NCBI GenBank assembly: GCA_903879765.1
Contig: CAIRMS010000317.1
Location: 1-25,315 of the forward strand
Source: an uncultured Flavobacteriales bacterium
GTDB lineage: Bacteria; Bacteroidota; Bacteroidia; Flavobacteriales_D; Crocinitomicaceae
DNA length: 25,315 nucleotides
Direction: 5' to 3'
Shown here: positions 15,884-24,180 of the stretch, one piece after another
Layout: each line of letters opens with the position of its first letter
Numbering within the stretch: the stretch's first letter is position 1
Position numbers and translations under genes: made by a program
The notes under the pieces: model-generated
The model's input: only the letters and a program-made list of their open reading frames with translations
The model's database searches: none
What the model was told of the DNA's origin: nothing

Positions 15884-16636
15884 ATGATGAAGTCCTTATT
15901 TCTCCTTTTCACACTTGGTTTGAGTGTTTTCTCATATGCACAAGATGGCATTGTCATTCATGTAGATGGGCAAACATCTGACATTTCAGGCGCTACTCAC
16001 ACAGTGGTTGCTCCATCAAACGCATCATTTGATGTCGCTTTGGATGTTGAAAACAACACAGGAAATGCTCAAAATTGGAGAGTAACACGCTTACGCATAG
16101 ATGCTCCAGCTGGATGGACAGATGCTTTATGTTGGGGGCATGCAACCGATCCTTTTGGTGGAACTTGTTATTCCTCCGGACAAATGAATACAAATCCTTG
16201 GACTTCACCAGGGTCACAATCTGTTCTTTTCACAATCAATGATGGTGAATATGGAAAATTAAAGGCTTCTATAGATCCTGCTGATGGCGTATATGGAACA
16301 GCTCATTATCGTTATTTTATTTCGACTAATGGACTTTCTTTCTTAGACTCTGTCGATGTTATTGTTGATTACTTAGCTGCAGTAAAACCAGTGAAAGAAG
16401 AAGTTGGCGTAAGCATTTATCCAAATCCAACATCTGAATATGTTTCTATACAACTAGCTGGCATGGACCAGTCTACGTTCAAATTAATGGATGCAGTTGG
16501 AAACGTCATCATGAAAGAGACGATTCACGGAAGCAAGAAAATCAATGTAGGTGATTTCAGTAATGGAATCTACTTCCTTATTTTTGAAACTTCAACAGGT
16601 AAATCCATTACCAAAAAATTAGTGGTTCGTCACTAA
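15884..16636 (+). CDS. small T9SS cargo protein, unidentified
   Basis: This is a 250-residue exported protein. Two adjacent ATG codons begin it; the first is used here. Residues 1-20 are a signal peptide ending SYAQ. Residues ~21-165 are beta-rich and resemble no family I can name; they include a Cys pair (Cys83, Cys95) in LCWGHATDPFGGTCY that could form a disulfide, and a line of text typical of immunoglobulin-like or COG1361-type adhesion domains (VALDVENNTGNAQNWRVTR). Residues ~172-250 are the T9SS type A sorting domain, with SIYPNPTSEY at 177-186, FSNGIYFLIF and the KKLVVRH end. It should be moved across the outer membrane and anchored or released. It has its own strong promoter and is followed by rnr after 58 bases. 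Confidence 0.85.
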   Translation: MMKSLFLLFTLGLSVFSYAQDGIVIHVDGQTSDISGATHTVVAPSNASFDVALDVENNTGNAQNWRVTRLRIDAPAGWTDALCWGHATDPFGGTCYSSGQMNTNPWTSPGSQSVLFTINDGEYGKLKASIDPADGVYGTAHYRYFISTNGLSFLDSVDVIVDYLAAVKPVKEEVGVSIYPNPTSEYVSIQLAGMDQSTFKLMDAVGNVIMKETIHGSKKINVGDFSNGIYFLIFETSTGKSITKKLVVRH

Positions 16637-16664
16637 ATTGTTACTTTCAATCTTTTCGAACACT

Positions 16665-16685
16665 TTAGACAATATTATTGTCTAA
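16665..16685. promoter_or_regulatory. 21-base perfect palindrome in front of rnr
   Basis: TTAGACAATA and its exact reverse complement TATTGTCTAA flank a single central T. It lies in the 58-base gap between the small T9SS gene and rnr, ending nine bases before the rnr ATG, and overlaps a possible -7 element. It could be an operator for a dimeric regulator or an RNA hairpin (8-bp stem, loop TATTA). It is AT-rich and followed by TTTCG rather than a T run, so it is a poor terminator. Confidence 0.5.
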
Positions 16686-16690
16686 TTTCG
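16683..16690 (+). promoter_or_regulatory. possible -7 element for rnr
   Basis: TAATTTCG matches five of six fixed positions of TAnnTTTG. It ends four bases before the ATG, which would make the transcript almost leaderless. No -33 TTG is present at a standard distance, and transcription could instead run on from the upstream T9SS gene. Confidence 0.25.
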
Positions 16691-16694
16691 TGCT

Positions 16695-18836
16695 ATGTCC
16701 AAAAAAAGGTATTCAAAACCAGCTCCCGGGAAAAAAAAATCGGGTATCAATGCGATATTAATTCGCCTATTCGAGAAACACCAAGGTGTTGAATTAACAC
16801 ACCAACAAATTTGTACCATGGTTGAGGCTCGTGATCCCATGAGCCGTCAGGTAGTATTCGAAGGCTTGAATGCTTTGGCAGCGAAAAATGCCATCAAACG
16901 AATCAATCATTTCACATACAGCTTAAATGGCGGGTCCAATTTAGTTGAGGGTGTCATTCAGTTGACACAACGCGGAGCCGGATTCGTCGTCGTTGAAGGA
17001 AAAGATAAAGACGTGTTTATTGCACCACAGAACATTGGACAAGCATTAAATGGCGACACCGTAAAAGTACGCGTGTTCAAATCTGGTCCCAATAGAGACG
17101 AAGGAGCTGTTGTTGAAATCAAAGAAAGAGAACGTGTTCAGTTTGTTGGTACCATACAGTTCGGAGATAAAACGGCATTGCTTATTCCTGACAATAATCG
17201 CAGTGGCTTAGAAATTCGCGTTCCAAAAGAAAACCTTAATGGTGCGAGAGATGGTGAAAAAGCGCTAGTTAAAATTACTGTTTGGCCAAAATCTGCAGAG
17301 AAACCATTTGGCGAAGTTGTAGCCATTTTAGGAATGCCTGGAAGCAATGACACAGAAATGCTTTCTATTTTATACAACCAAGGGATCAATCCCATTTTTC
17401 CAGATGCTGTTTTAGAGGAAGCGGAACGTGTGCCTGTTGAACTAGACGATAAAGAAATTTTAACGCGCAGAGACTTTCGATCAACCCTTACCTTCACCAT
17501 CGATCCCTTTGATGCACGAGATTTTGATGACGCCATTTCCTACCATGAATTAGAAAATGGTCATTATGAACTTGGTGTTCATATTGCGGATGTTAGTCAT
17601 TATGTGCGTCCAGGAATGGCAATGGATGCCGAAGCCTTACTGCGATCGAACTCTGTATATTTAGTTGACCGTGTAATTCCTATGTTGCCGGAACAATTGT
17701 CAAACATTGCTTGCTCATTAAGGCCGCACGAAGATAAATATACCTTCTCTGCCGTCTTTGAAATGAACGATAAAGGAAAAGTATACAAAGAATGGTATGG
17801 AAAAGGCGTCATACATTCGAACCGACGATTTACCTACGAAGAAGCACAAGAAATCATCGAAGGACAGGATGGAGACCATCAAACGGTCATTCGTAAATTG
17901 AATTCAGTCGCTCATATTTTAAGAAAACAACGTTTAAAAGATGGTGCATTAAGCATTGAATCTGAAGAGATGCGTTTTCGTTTAAACGATGTTGGGAATC
18001 CATCGGAAGTAGTGATCAAAACATCGAAAGATGCGCATAAATTAATTGAAGAATTTATGTTGCTTGCAAACCGTAAAGTGGCAACTTTCTTATCCAAGCC
18101 CGAAAAAGGAAGGGATCCATTCCCGATGATTTATCGTGTTCACGATTCGCCAGATCCAGGAAAAATGGATGTTTTCTCGGTGTTCATTGAAAAATTCGGA
18201 CATAAAATCGATTTACACGATACACAATCCATCGCTAAAAATTTGAACGCCTTATTTGAAGAAATTCGAGAAGAAAATGAGTTTTCACTTGTTCAATCAA
18301 TGGCCATTCGTTCCATGGCAAAAGCTTCTTATGAAACAGAGAACATTGGTCATTATGGATTAGCTTTTAAACATTATAGCCATTTCACATCACCTATTAG
18401 ACGCTATGCCGATTTAGTGGTTCACCGTATTTTACAGGAAGAACTGACGAGCAAGCAACATAAATATGGTGGTGAGTTAAAAGCCATTTGTACGCGTATT
18501 TCCAAAAATGAACGCAAAGCTTCCGAAGCAGAAAGAGAATCCACGAAATATTTCCAAACCTTGTTCGTAATGGACCACTTGGGAGAAGTTTTCGAGGGGA
18601 CGATTTCCGGAATTGCGGAACATGGAATGTTTGTTCGTATGGACGAAAATCATTGTGAAGGAATGGTTCCGATGTCAGAAATTCCTGGTGATCGTTACTA
18701 TTTCGATCAAGACAACTTTAAAATTACAGGTGCGCGTTTCCGAAAAGCATTTAATTTCGGAGATAAAGTACGTGTGAAAATAGCCAAGGTAAATCCTAAA
18801 AAACGTCAGATTGACTTAGAATTAGTGGTCGACTAA
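16695..18836 (+). CDS. rnr: ribonuclease R
   Basis: RNase R is a processive 3'-to-5' exoribonuclease that degrades structured RNA and takes part in rRNA and mRNA quality control. The protein is 713 residues. In order: a basic N-terminus (KKRYSKPAPGKKK) with a winged-helix region to about 75, OB/cold-shock domains at ~83-215, the RNB catalytic domain at ~258-585 and an S1 RNA-binding domain at ~632-712. Catalytic acidic residues are in TIDPFDARDFDDA (Asp270, Asp276, Asp278, Asp279), and the family block HFTSPIRRYADL is at 563-574. The lysine-rich tail of the E. coli enzyme is absent, as in many relatives. The stop codon overlaps that of the convergent hflX gene by four bases. A 21-base palindrome lies just before the start. 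Confidence 0.96.
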   Translation: MSKKRYSKPAPGKKKSGINAILIRLFEKHQGVELTHQQICTMVEARDPMSRQVVFEGLNALAAKNAIKRINHFTYSLNGGSNLVEGVIQLTQRGAGFVVVEGKDKDVFIAPQNIGQALNGDTVKVRVFKSGPNRDEGAVVEIKERERVQFVGTIQFGDKTALLIPDNNRSGLEIRVPKENLNGARDGEKALVKITVWPKSAEKPFGEVVAILGMPGSNDTEMLSILYNQGINPIFPDAVLEEAERVPVELDDKEILTRRDFRSTLTFTIDPFDARDFDDAISYHELENGHYELGVHIADVSHYVRPGMAMDAEALLRSNSVYLVDRVIPMLPEQLSNIACSLRPHEDKYTFSAVFEMNDKGKVYKEWYGKGVIHSNRRFTYEEAQEIIEGQDGDHQTVIRKLNSVAHILRKQRLKDGALSIESEEMRFRLNDVGNPSEVVIKTSKDAHKLIEEFMLLANRKVATFLSKPEKGRDPFPMIYRVHDSPDPGKMDVFSVFIEKFGHKIDLHDTQSIAKNLNALFEEIREENEFSLVQSMAIRSMAKASYETENIGHYGLAFKHYSHFTSPIRRYADLVVHRILQEELTSKQHKYGGELKAICTRISKNERKASEAERESTKYFQTLFVMDHLGEVFEGTISGIAEHGMFVRMDENHCEGMVPMSEIPGDRYYFDQDNFKITGARFRKAFNFGDKVRVKIAKVNPKKRQIDLELVVD

Positions 18837-20023
18837 TACAAGAAATTGTTGTAGGGATAGCGGACACGAAATATCGCTTTAACCTCTTCGTAGAGTACTT
18901 CCTTCAATTCCTCCACATTCTCCTTGTTTTGAGCAGAAATAAACACACATTTTGTTTTGTTCATTTTTGACATCCATGATTTTTTGAGAGACTCCAACGT
19001 TCTAACATCCTCCTCCTCTTCATTCATTTCATTCAGAACAGGTTGATACGCATCAATTTTATTAAACACAACAATGGTTGGTTTCTCTGTTTTATCAATC
19101 TCATTCAATGTTTCATTCACCACATTAAATTGATCTTCGAAATTTGGATGAGAGATATCCAATACATGAATGAGTAAGTCTGCTTCGCGAACCTCGTCTA
19201 ATGTTGACTTGAATGATTCCATCAATTGTTGAGGTAGCTTGCGAATAAATCCAACGGTGTCCGTTAAAAGCATGGGCATGTTGTCAATCACCACTTTGCG
19301 AACAGTTGTATCAAGCGTGGCAAACAATTTATTTTCAGCAAAGACATCAGATTTGGAAAGTAAATTCATCAAAGTGCTTTTGCCCACATTTGTATATCCA
19401 ACAAGAGCAACACGAACAAGTTGTCCACGGTTACTTCGCTGAATGGTCATTTGTTTATCAATGTCCTTTAACCTTTCCTTCATCAAGGAAATACGCATTT
19501 GAATAATTCGACGGTCTGTTTCAATTTGGGATTCTCCAGGACCTCTCAGTCCAATCCCTCCTTTTTGACGTTCAAGGTGAGTCCATAGTCTTGTCAAACG
19601 AGGCAACATGTACTGTAATTGTGCTAATTCTACTTGCGTTTTCGCATGAAACGTTCTTGCACGACTAGCGAAGATGTCTAAGATTAAAATGGTCCTATCA
19701 AGTACTTTACATTCTAATTCGCGTTCTATGTTTCGCAATTGAGAAGGCGATAATTCATCATCGAAAATCACCATTTCGATGTCCATCGCTCTCATGTACT
19801 GTTTGATTTCCTCCAGTTTTCCTGTCCCGACGTAAGTTCGTGGATTTGGATAAGGTAACTTCTGTAAAAATTTCGTGTGTGTAATTGCTCCGGCTGTTTC
19901 GGCTAGAAACTCCAATTCATCCAAATGTTCATTTGCAATAACCTCATCTATTTCTGATGTGATTACGCCAACTAAAATACAAGATTCCTCTACTGCATCT
20001 ACTGTTACGTGGCCTTCTTGCAT
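18833..20023 (-). CDS. hflX: GTPase HflX
   Basis: HflX is a ribosome-binding GTPase that splits stalled or heat-stressed 70S ribosomes. The protein is 396 residues, with the N-terminal nucleotide-binding domain (about 1-115), a helical linker and the HflX signature GGIGLRGPGESQIETDRR (155-172). The GTPase domain has the P-loop GYTNVGKST at 209-217, TLDTT for G2, DTVG at 255-258, NKID at 321-324 and SAQ in the G5 position. The C-terminal domain is short. It is the last gene of the lepA operon, and its ATG overlaps the stop of the cytochrome c gene as TAATG. Its 3' end overlaps the end of rnr on the other strand by four bases. Confidence 0.95.
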   Translation of the reverse strand: MQEGHVTVDAVEESCILVGVITSEIDEVIANEHLDELEFLAETAGAITHTKFLQKLPYPNPRTYVGTGKLEEIKQYMRAMDIEMVIFDDELSPSQLRNIERELECKVLDRTILILDIFASRARTFHAKTQVELAQLQYMLPRLTRLWTHLERQKGGIGLRGPGESQIETDRRIIQMRISLMKERLKDIDKQMTIQRSNRGQLVRVALVGYTNVGKSTLMNLLSKSDVFAENKLFATLDTTVRKVVIDNMPMLLTDTVGFIRKLPQQLMESFKSTLDEVREADLLIHVLDISHPNFEDQFNVVNETLNEIDKTEKPTIVVFNKIDAYQPVLNEMNEEEEDVRTLESLKKSWMSKMNKTKCVFISAQNKENVEELKEVLYEEVKAIFRVRYPYNNFLY

Positions 20024-20358
20024 TACTTTCTCAACGTTTTAATGTGCTGGATAACAAAATCCATGTTTTCCTCATTCTCTAAAATCGCGGACATGGGCGG
20101 CATGGCATTTTTACCTTTTTGTAGTATTTTTTTAATTTGCTTATCGCTTAAATGTGATTGCGACAAATCTTTCGCTCCTGATCCACCCATTTTCCCATCT
20201 TCTCCATGACAAGTTGCACAATTTACGGTATACAACGAGGCACCTTTTTCAGCGGGTGTTTCAGAAGGTAAAGTTTCGTTGTTACTTGAAGCGTTATCGT
20301 TACCACAAGAAGCCAACCCCAATAAAAACAGTAGGAAAATTACGCGTCTTAGAACCAT
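20023..20358 (-). CDS. small cytochrome c lipoprotein
   Basis: This is a 111-residue predicted lipoprotein: MVLRRVIFLLFLLGLASC with the lipidated Cys at 18, then a flexible linker rich in Asn, Ser and Glu. A single class I cytochrome c domain follows, with the haem-binding motif CATCH (Cys47, Cys50, His51) and a candidate distal ligand in AMPPM (Met86 or Met89). It should carry electrons in the periplasm, tethered to a membrane. Its start overlaps the end of the upstream membrane-protein gene by ten bases and its stop overlaps the hflX start by one base. No alternative Met exists inside the signal region. The redox partner is not shown by the sequence. Confidence 0.9.
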   Translation of the reverse strand: MVLRRVIFLLFLLGLASCGNDNASSNNETLPSETPAEKGASLYTVNCATCHGEDGKMGGSGAKDLSQSHLSDKQIKKILQKGKNAMPPMSAILENEENMDFVIQHIKTLRK

Positions 20359-20792
20359 GAAGTTACATGTAAATTTTCTCTAAATGGCCAAGGAATAAAG
20401 GCCAATATTAAAATGAATCCGATGATATAATATGTTCTAATTTTCTTGTGTTTAGCCAAATCAGATTCTTGTTTTTCTGCTAGTTTTCTACCAATAGTAA
20501 TTACAACGATTGCAGCAAGCATTCCAATTAAATGTTCCATTCCAAAAAATCGGTACATCCCTTTAGACTCTGTCATCCAATTTTCACCAAAAAAGACTTT
20601 TTTCGAAGTGAAAAAATATTGCGCTAATCCAATTAGTAACTGCGTATGCAAGGTAATCATGGCAAAAAGGTTGATCATTTTGTGTTTCTTTTCATACGTT
20701 TTCGCAGTAAATGCATTCGCAATAGCAAGCAATAAAAGAATAATAGCTACCCAACGTAAGCCAGAATGTGCATGAGTTAAAATAGAATTCAT
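20349..20792 (-). CDS. histidine-rich four-helix membrane protein, possibly cytochrome b-like
   Basis: This is a 147-residue integral membrane protein with four hydrophobic segments (about 11-29, 41-60, 83-101 and 119-136). Histidines lie at or near helix ends: His7 and His9 in THAHSGLRW, His49 in TLHTQLLIG and His87 in GMEHLIGML. That pattern could bind one or two haem groups, and I recall similar short Bacteroidota proteins labelled cytochrome b, though no definitive motif is present. It overlaps the cytochrome c gene by ten bases, which supports a paired electron-transfer role. It follows lepA with a ten-base gap. The haem assignment is inference; it might only be a small membrane scaffold. 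Confidence 0.6.
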   Translation of the reverse strand: MNSILTHAHSGLRWVAIILLLLAIANAFTAKTYEKKHKMINLFAMITLHTQLLIGLAQYFFTSKKVFFGENWMTESKGMYRFFGMEHLIGMLAAIVVITIGRKLAEKQESDLAKHKKIRTYYIIGFILILAFIPWPFRENLHVTSWF

Positions 20793-20802
20793 ATGTTTAA
20801 GT

Positions 20803-22599
20803 TTAGTCGTTTAATTTCAATACCGCTAAAAAGGCTTCTTGAGGAACTTCTACTCGTCCCACTTGGCGCATACGTTTTTTACCAGCTTTTTGTTTCTCTA
20901 ATAATTTACGTTTACGGGAAATATCTCCACCGTAACATTTTGCTGTTACATCTTTTCTCAAGGCTTTGATGGTTTCGCGCGCAATCACTTTCGCGCCGAT
21001 AGCTGCTTGAATCGGAATTTCAAATTGTTGTCTTGGGATTAATTCGCGCAATTTGACACAAATGCGTTTTCCTAGATCATAGGCATTGCTACGGTGAACC
21101 AATGCCGATAATGCATCCACTTGTTCGCCATTCAGTAAAAGGTCCATTTTGATCAAATCTGACTCTTTGTACCCAACTGGGTGATAGTCAAACGAAGCAT
21201 ATCCACGAGAAACAGATTTCAAACGGTCATAAAAATCAAAGACAATCTCTGCTAATGGCATTTCAAAGGTAATTTCCACACGGTCTTGTGTCAAATACAC
21301 TTGGTTCTGTAATTCGCCACGTTTTTCAATACACAAAGTCATAATCGCACCAACATATTCTGTTTTCGTGATGACTTGCGCTTTTATATAAGGTTCTTCT
21401 ATGCGTTCCATTCCAGATGGATCAGGAAGTTCAGATGGATTATTCACAATTAACGCATCCTCTGGATCTTTTTTCATGTAAGCCTTGTACGACACGTTGG
21501 GAACTGTTGTAATAACCGTCATGTTAAACTCACGTTCCAAACGCTCTTGAATGATTTCCATGTGTAGCATCCCGAGGAATCCACAACGGAACCCAAATCC
21601 AAGGGCAGCGGATGATTCAGGTTCAAACACCAATGATGAGTCATTCAGTTGCAATTTTTCCATGGAATAACGCAACTCCTCATAATCTTCATTGTCTACA
21701 GGATAAATCCCAGCAAAGACCATCGGTTTTACATCCTCAAATCCTTTAATTGGAACTTCACATGGATTTTCTGTTTCGGTAATGGTATCACCAACTTTTA
21801 CTTCATTGGCTTGCTTGATTCCTGAAATGATGTATCCTACATCGCCTGCTCTCACCTCGTTTCGTGGCGAAAGATCCATTTTTAAAATTCCGATTTCATC
21901 AGCGTTGTAATCTCTTCCTGTATTCAGAAAACGAACTTTCTGTCCTTTTCTCAATACACCATTTTTGATTCTGTAATAGGCAATGATTCCTCTAAATGGA
22001 TTGAAAACAGAGTCAAAAATCATGGCTTGTAAGGGCGCTGACTCATCTCCTTTTGGCGCTGGAATTTTGTTCACAACAGCTGCCAATATCGCTTCTACTC
22101 CAAGTCCAGTTTTTCCTGACGCTTGAATAATGTCTTCGTAATCACAACCGATTAACTCTACAATTTGATCAGAAACTTCCTCCGGCATCGCGCCAGGCAA
22201 GTCCATTTTATTGAGGATTGGAATGATTTCTAAGTCGTGTTCTAGGGCCAAGTATAAGTTTGAAATCGTTTGAGCCTCAATTCCTTGAGATGCATCAACA
22301 ATCAATAAAGCACCTTCACAAGCTGCGATTGAACGCGAAACTTCATAGGAGAAATCAACGTGTCCTGGCGTGTCAATTAGATTCAAAATATAATCGTTCC
22401 CTTCAAACTTATAACTCATTTGAATGGCGTGACTTTTGATGGTGATTCCACGTTCGCGCTCCAGGTCCATGTCATCCAAAGCCTGAGCCTGCATGTTTCG
22501 GTCGGATATCGTTCCCGTAGTTTGAAGTAAGCGATCTGCGAGGGTACTTTTACCGTGATCGATGTGTGCAATAATGCAGAAATTTCGAATGTGATTCAT
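20803..22599 (-). CDS. lepA: elongation factor 4 (LepA) GTPase
   Basis: LepA/EF4 is a ribosome-associated GTPase acting in translation, with proposed roles in back-translocation, initiation and 30S assembly. The protein is 598 residues, the standard length. The GTPase domain has AHIDHGKST at 11-19, the switch I segment RERGITIK at 48-55, DTPGH at 76-80 and NKMD at 130-133. Domains II, III and V follow, and the LepA-specific C-terminal domain shows ISRKRKLLEKQKAGKKRM near the end. It is the first gene of a tight four-gene minus-strand operon with two likely haem-protein genes and hflX. An exact TAnnTTTG lies eight bases before the ATG, implying a very short leader. Confidence 0.97.
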   Translation of the reverse strand: MNHIRNFCIIAHIDHGKSTLADRLLQTTGTISDRNMQAQALDDMDLERERGITIKSHAIQMSYKFEGNDYILNLIDTPGHVDFSYEVSRSIAACEGALLIVDASQGIEAQTISNLYLALEHDLEIIPILNKMDLPGAMPEEVSDQIVELIGCDYEDIIQASGKTGLGVEAILAAVVNKIPAPKGDESAPLQAMIFDSVFNPFRGIIAYYRIKNGVLRKGQKVRFLNTGRDYNADEIGILKMDLSPRNEVRAGDVGYIISGIKQANEVKVGDTITETENPCEVPIKGFEDVKPMVFAGIYPVDNEDYEELRYSMEKLQLNDSSLVFEPESSAALGFGFRCGFLGMLHMEIIQERLEREFNMTVITTVPNVSYKAYMKKDPEDALIVNNPSELPDPSGMERIEEPYIKAQVITKTEYVGAIMTLCIEKRGELQNQVYLTQDRVEITFEMPLAEIVFDFYDRLKSVSRGYASFDYHPVGYKESDLIKMDLLLNGEQVDALSALVHRSNAYDLGKRICVKLRELIPRQQFEIPIQAAIGAKVIARETIKALRKDVTAKCYGGDISRKRKLLEKQKAGKKRMRQVGRVEVPQEAFLAVLKLND

Positions 22600-22607
22600 A
22601 GCAGCAA

Positions 22608-22615
22608 CAAAAATA
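22608..22615 (-). promoter_or_regulatory. Bacteroidota -7 promoter element for the lepA operon
   Basis: On the minus strand TATTTTTG is an exact TAnnTTTG match in the 56-base gap between the DUF5362 and lepA genes. It ends eight bases before the lepA ATG, so the transcript would start only a few bases before the start codon. No TTG is found at the usual -33 spacing. Confidence 0.5.
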
Positions 22616-22655
22616 CGATTTTCCCGCTGAATTGAGGTGTAATGTCCCGACTATA

Positions 22656-23087
22656 TTACATGCTAATCAGATACACTGCTATTACGGAAAGAATACCCAC
22701 AGCATATAATGAAAGGATGATGATTGTCAATATTCCCGTGAAACGAAATAGGGATTTTAAATTTTCAATTCCTTCTTCAAAGATGTCTTCGTTTAATTTT
22801 TTAATGGCTTCCCCACATGCAGTTGCAAATCGATACAAATAAAGCGCCGGGAATAAATAAAGTGCCGCCATCAAAATGTAAAAAATACCCATGACTAAAA
22901 CTTGAATTCCGCTCTTGAAACTTGCAAATTGAAGGATAATCATTCCTGCTCCGAATAGGACCATAATTCCCAGTCCCACAAAGGAACAAATAGCTAAAAA
23001 TTTAGCCCACTTAACGACTTCAGTCATAAAAATTAGACTGTTCTCGGTTAGTTTTAATGATTTGTTATTGCTTAATTCTGATTCCAT
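22656..23087 (-). CDS. DUF5362 small membrane protein
   Basis: This is a 143-residue membrane protein with three long hydrophobic stretches (about 30-53, 61-86 and 115-142). It has a polar N-terminus and a charged loop between the second and third (AIKKLNEDIFEEGIENLKSL, 94-113). The combination VKWAKFLAI at 25-33, a YLFPALYLYRF segment at 77-87 and NLKSLFRFTGIL at 109-120 matches the Bacteroidota family DUF5362 as I remember it. Function is unknown. It lies 35 bases after the FAD-oxidoreductase gene on the same strand, without a visible promoter of its own, so it may be the last gene of the comF transcript. Confidence 0.72.
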   Translation of the reverse strand: MESELSNNKSLKLTENSLIFMTEVVKWAKFLAICSFVGLGIMVLFGAGMIILQFASFKSGIQVLVMGIFYILMAALYLFPALYLYRFATACGEAIKKLNEDIFEEGIENLKSLFRFTGILTIIILSLYAVGILSVIAVYLISM

Positions 23088-23122
23088 AACGCGTGTTTTA
23101 TAATGAACTAAGATACTATTTT

Positions 23123-24178
23123 TTATGAATTTGATTTCCTGTAAAATCGTTCGATCGAAATTTCCTTGTCTAAAGGTATCTCGTGGAACATGTAATCGCT
23201 TAATTCTCTAGCTAACGTTGGAGCCATTAAATATCCTTTTGTTCCTAGTCCATTAAACAGGTACATGTTTTTTATGGTGTGATGCGCTCCTAAAATTGGT
23301 CGGCGATCTAAAACGGTTGGACGCACCCCAACTTGTTGATCAATGATTTCATAAGAATAAGATCCTAGAGCATTAAGGTAATCCATTAATTCTTGTTTTG
23401 CTTCATTTGTTGGTTTCAAATCTGGATTGTCCCATTCATAGGTCGCCCCGATTCTGAATACTTGATCTCCCAGTGGAAGCACAAAACATTTCCGATTCAG
23501 GGATTCAACTTCTGGTATTTCCTTTGAGTGAACACGGATGGTTTGTCCTTTTGTCTGTTGAATCGGTAACTCGTTAAAAAAAGGTGTGTTGATTTGTTGA
23601 TATCCAACTGTAAAAACCACTTTGTCGTAGCTTGTTCCTTTGTAGTTCAGTGTGTTTTCATCAAAACTTAACAAATCAAAATCTTCTTTAAATAAGCTTT
23701 CTTTTCGTTCAAAATAGTCAAGATTTTTCTCATAGTATACTTTTGCATCCACCCAAAAGGAGGATTTCAAACGGCCACTACCAAAGTGATTTTCAGCGAG
23801 TGAATAGCTTTCGTCCTCTGGTGTTAGTTCTGTTAAATAGTCTTGGTATTCAGGTAGTTTGGAACGTTCTAACCAAAAGTTTCTTTCCTGTTCTGAAGAC
23901 AGCATTCGACGAATAACAATTGGATGAAACAAGGCATGTCCCAATTCTTTCTCCATGTGAAGGTAAAACGATTTTGCATCCTTCATGAACTCATCCAAAC
24001 GCCAAGACTTATTCATTCTTCTAAAAACCATTGGATTTACCATGCCAGCTGCAACAGCTGTTGAGTGATTTACACCACGGTCAACGAATTGAACACGGTG
24101 TCCATTCGCCAAAAGTTGATGCGCCAAGCTCGTGCCAGCGAGTCCTGCCCCAATAATTAATACGTGTTGAGAGTCCAT
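23123..24178 (-). CDS. FAD-dependent oxidoreductase, DAO family, MnmC C-domain-like
   Basis: This is a 351-residue flavoprotein of the D-amino-acid-oxidase superfamily. The FAD-binding Rossmann motif is at the N-terminus: IGAGLAG with Gly10, Gly12 and Gly15. Further family blocks are AAGMVNP (43-49), a mid-protein GATYEWD, GVRPTVLDRRPILG and NGLGTKGYLMAP (309-320). Several of these resemble the oxidase half of the tRNA-modifying enzyme MnmC, which has GSRGLCSAP and GASYHRG at the matching places. It may therefore trim carboxymethylaminomethyl-uridine in tRNA wobble positions, but glycine or other amino-acid oxidase activity is possible. It follows comF after a two-base gap and is probably co-transcribed with it. 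Confidence 0.82.
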   Translation of the reverse strand: MDSQHVLIIGAGLAGTSLAHQLLANGHRVQFVDRGVNHSTAVAAGMVNPMVFRRMNKSWRLDEFMKDAKSFYLHMEKELGHALFHPIVIRRMLSSEQERNFWLERSKLPEYQDYLTELTPEDESYSLAENHFGSGRLKSSFWVDAKVYYEKNLDYFERKESLFKEDFDLLSFDENTLNYKGTSYDKVVFTVGYQQINTPFFNELPIQQTKGQTIRVHSKEIPEVESLNRKCFVLPLGDQVFRIGATYEWDNPDLKPTNEAKQELMDYLNALGSYSYEIIDQQVGVRPTVLDRRPILGAHHTIKNMYLFNGLGTKGYLMAPTLARELSDYMFHEIPLDKEISIERFYRKSNS

Positions 24179-24180
24179 CT

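Noticed and set aside
22638..22660. TGTAAT/ATTACA inverted repeat between the DUF5362 and lepA genes
   Set aside because: Six-base AT-rich arms 11 bases apart overlapping a stop codon are easily found by chance.
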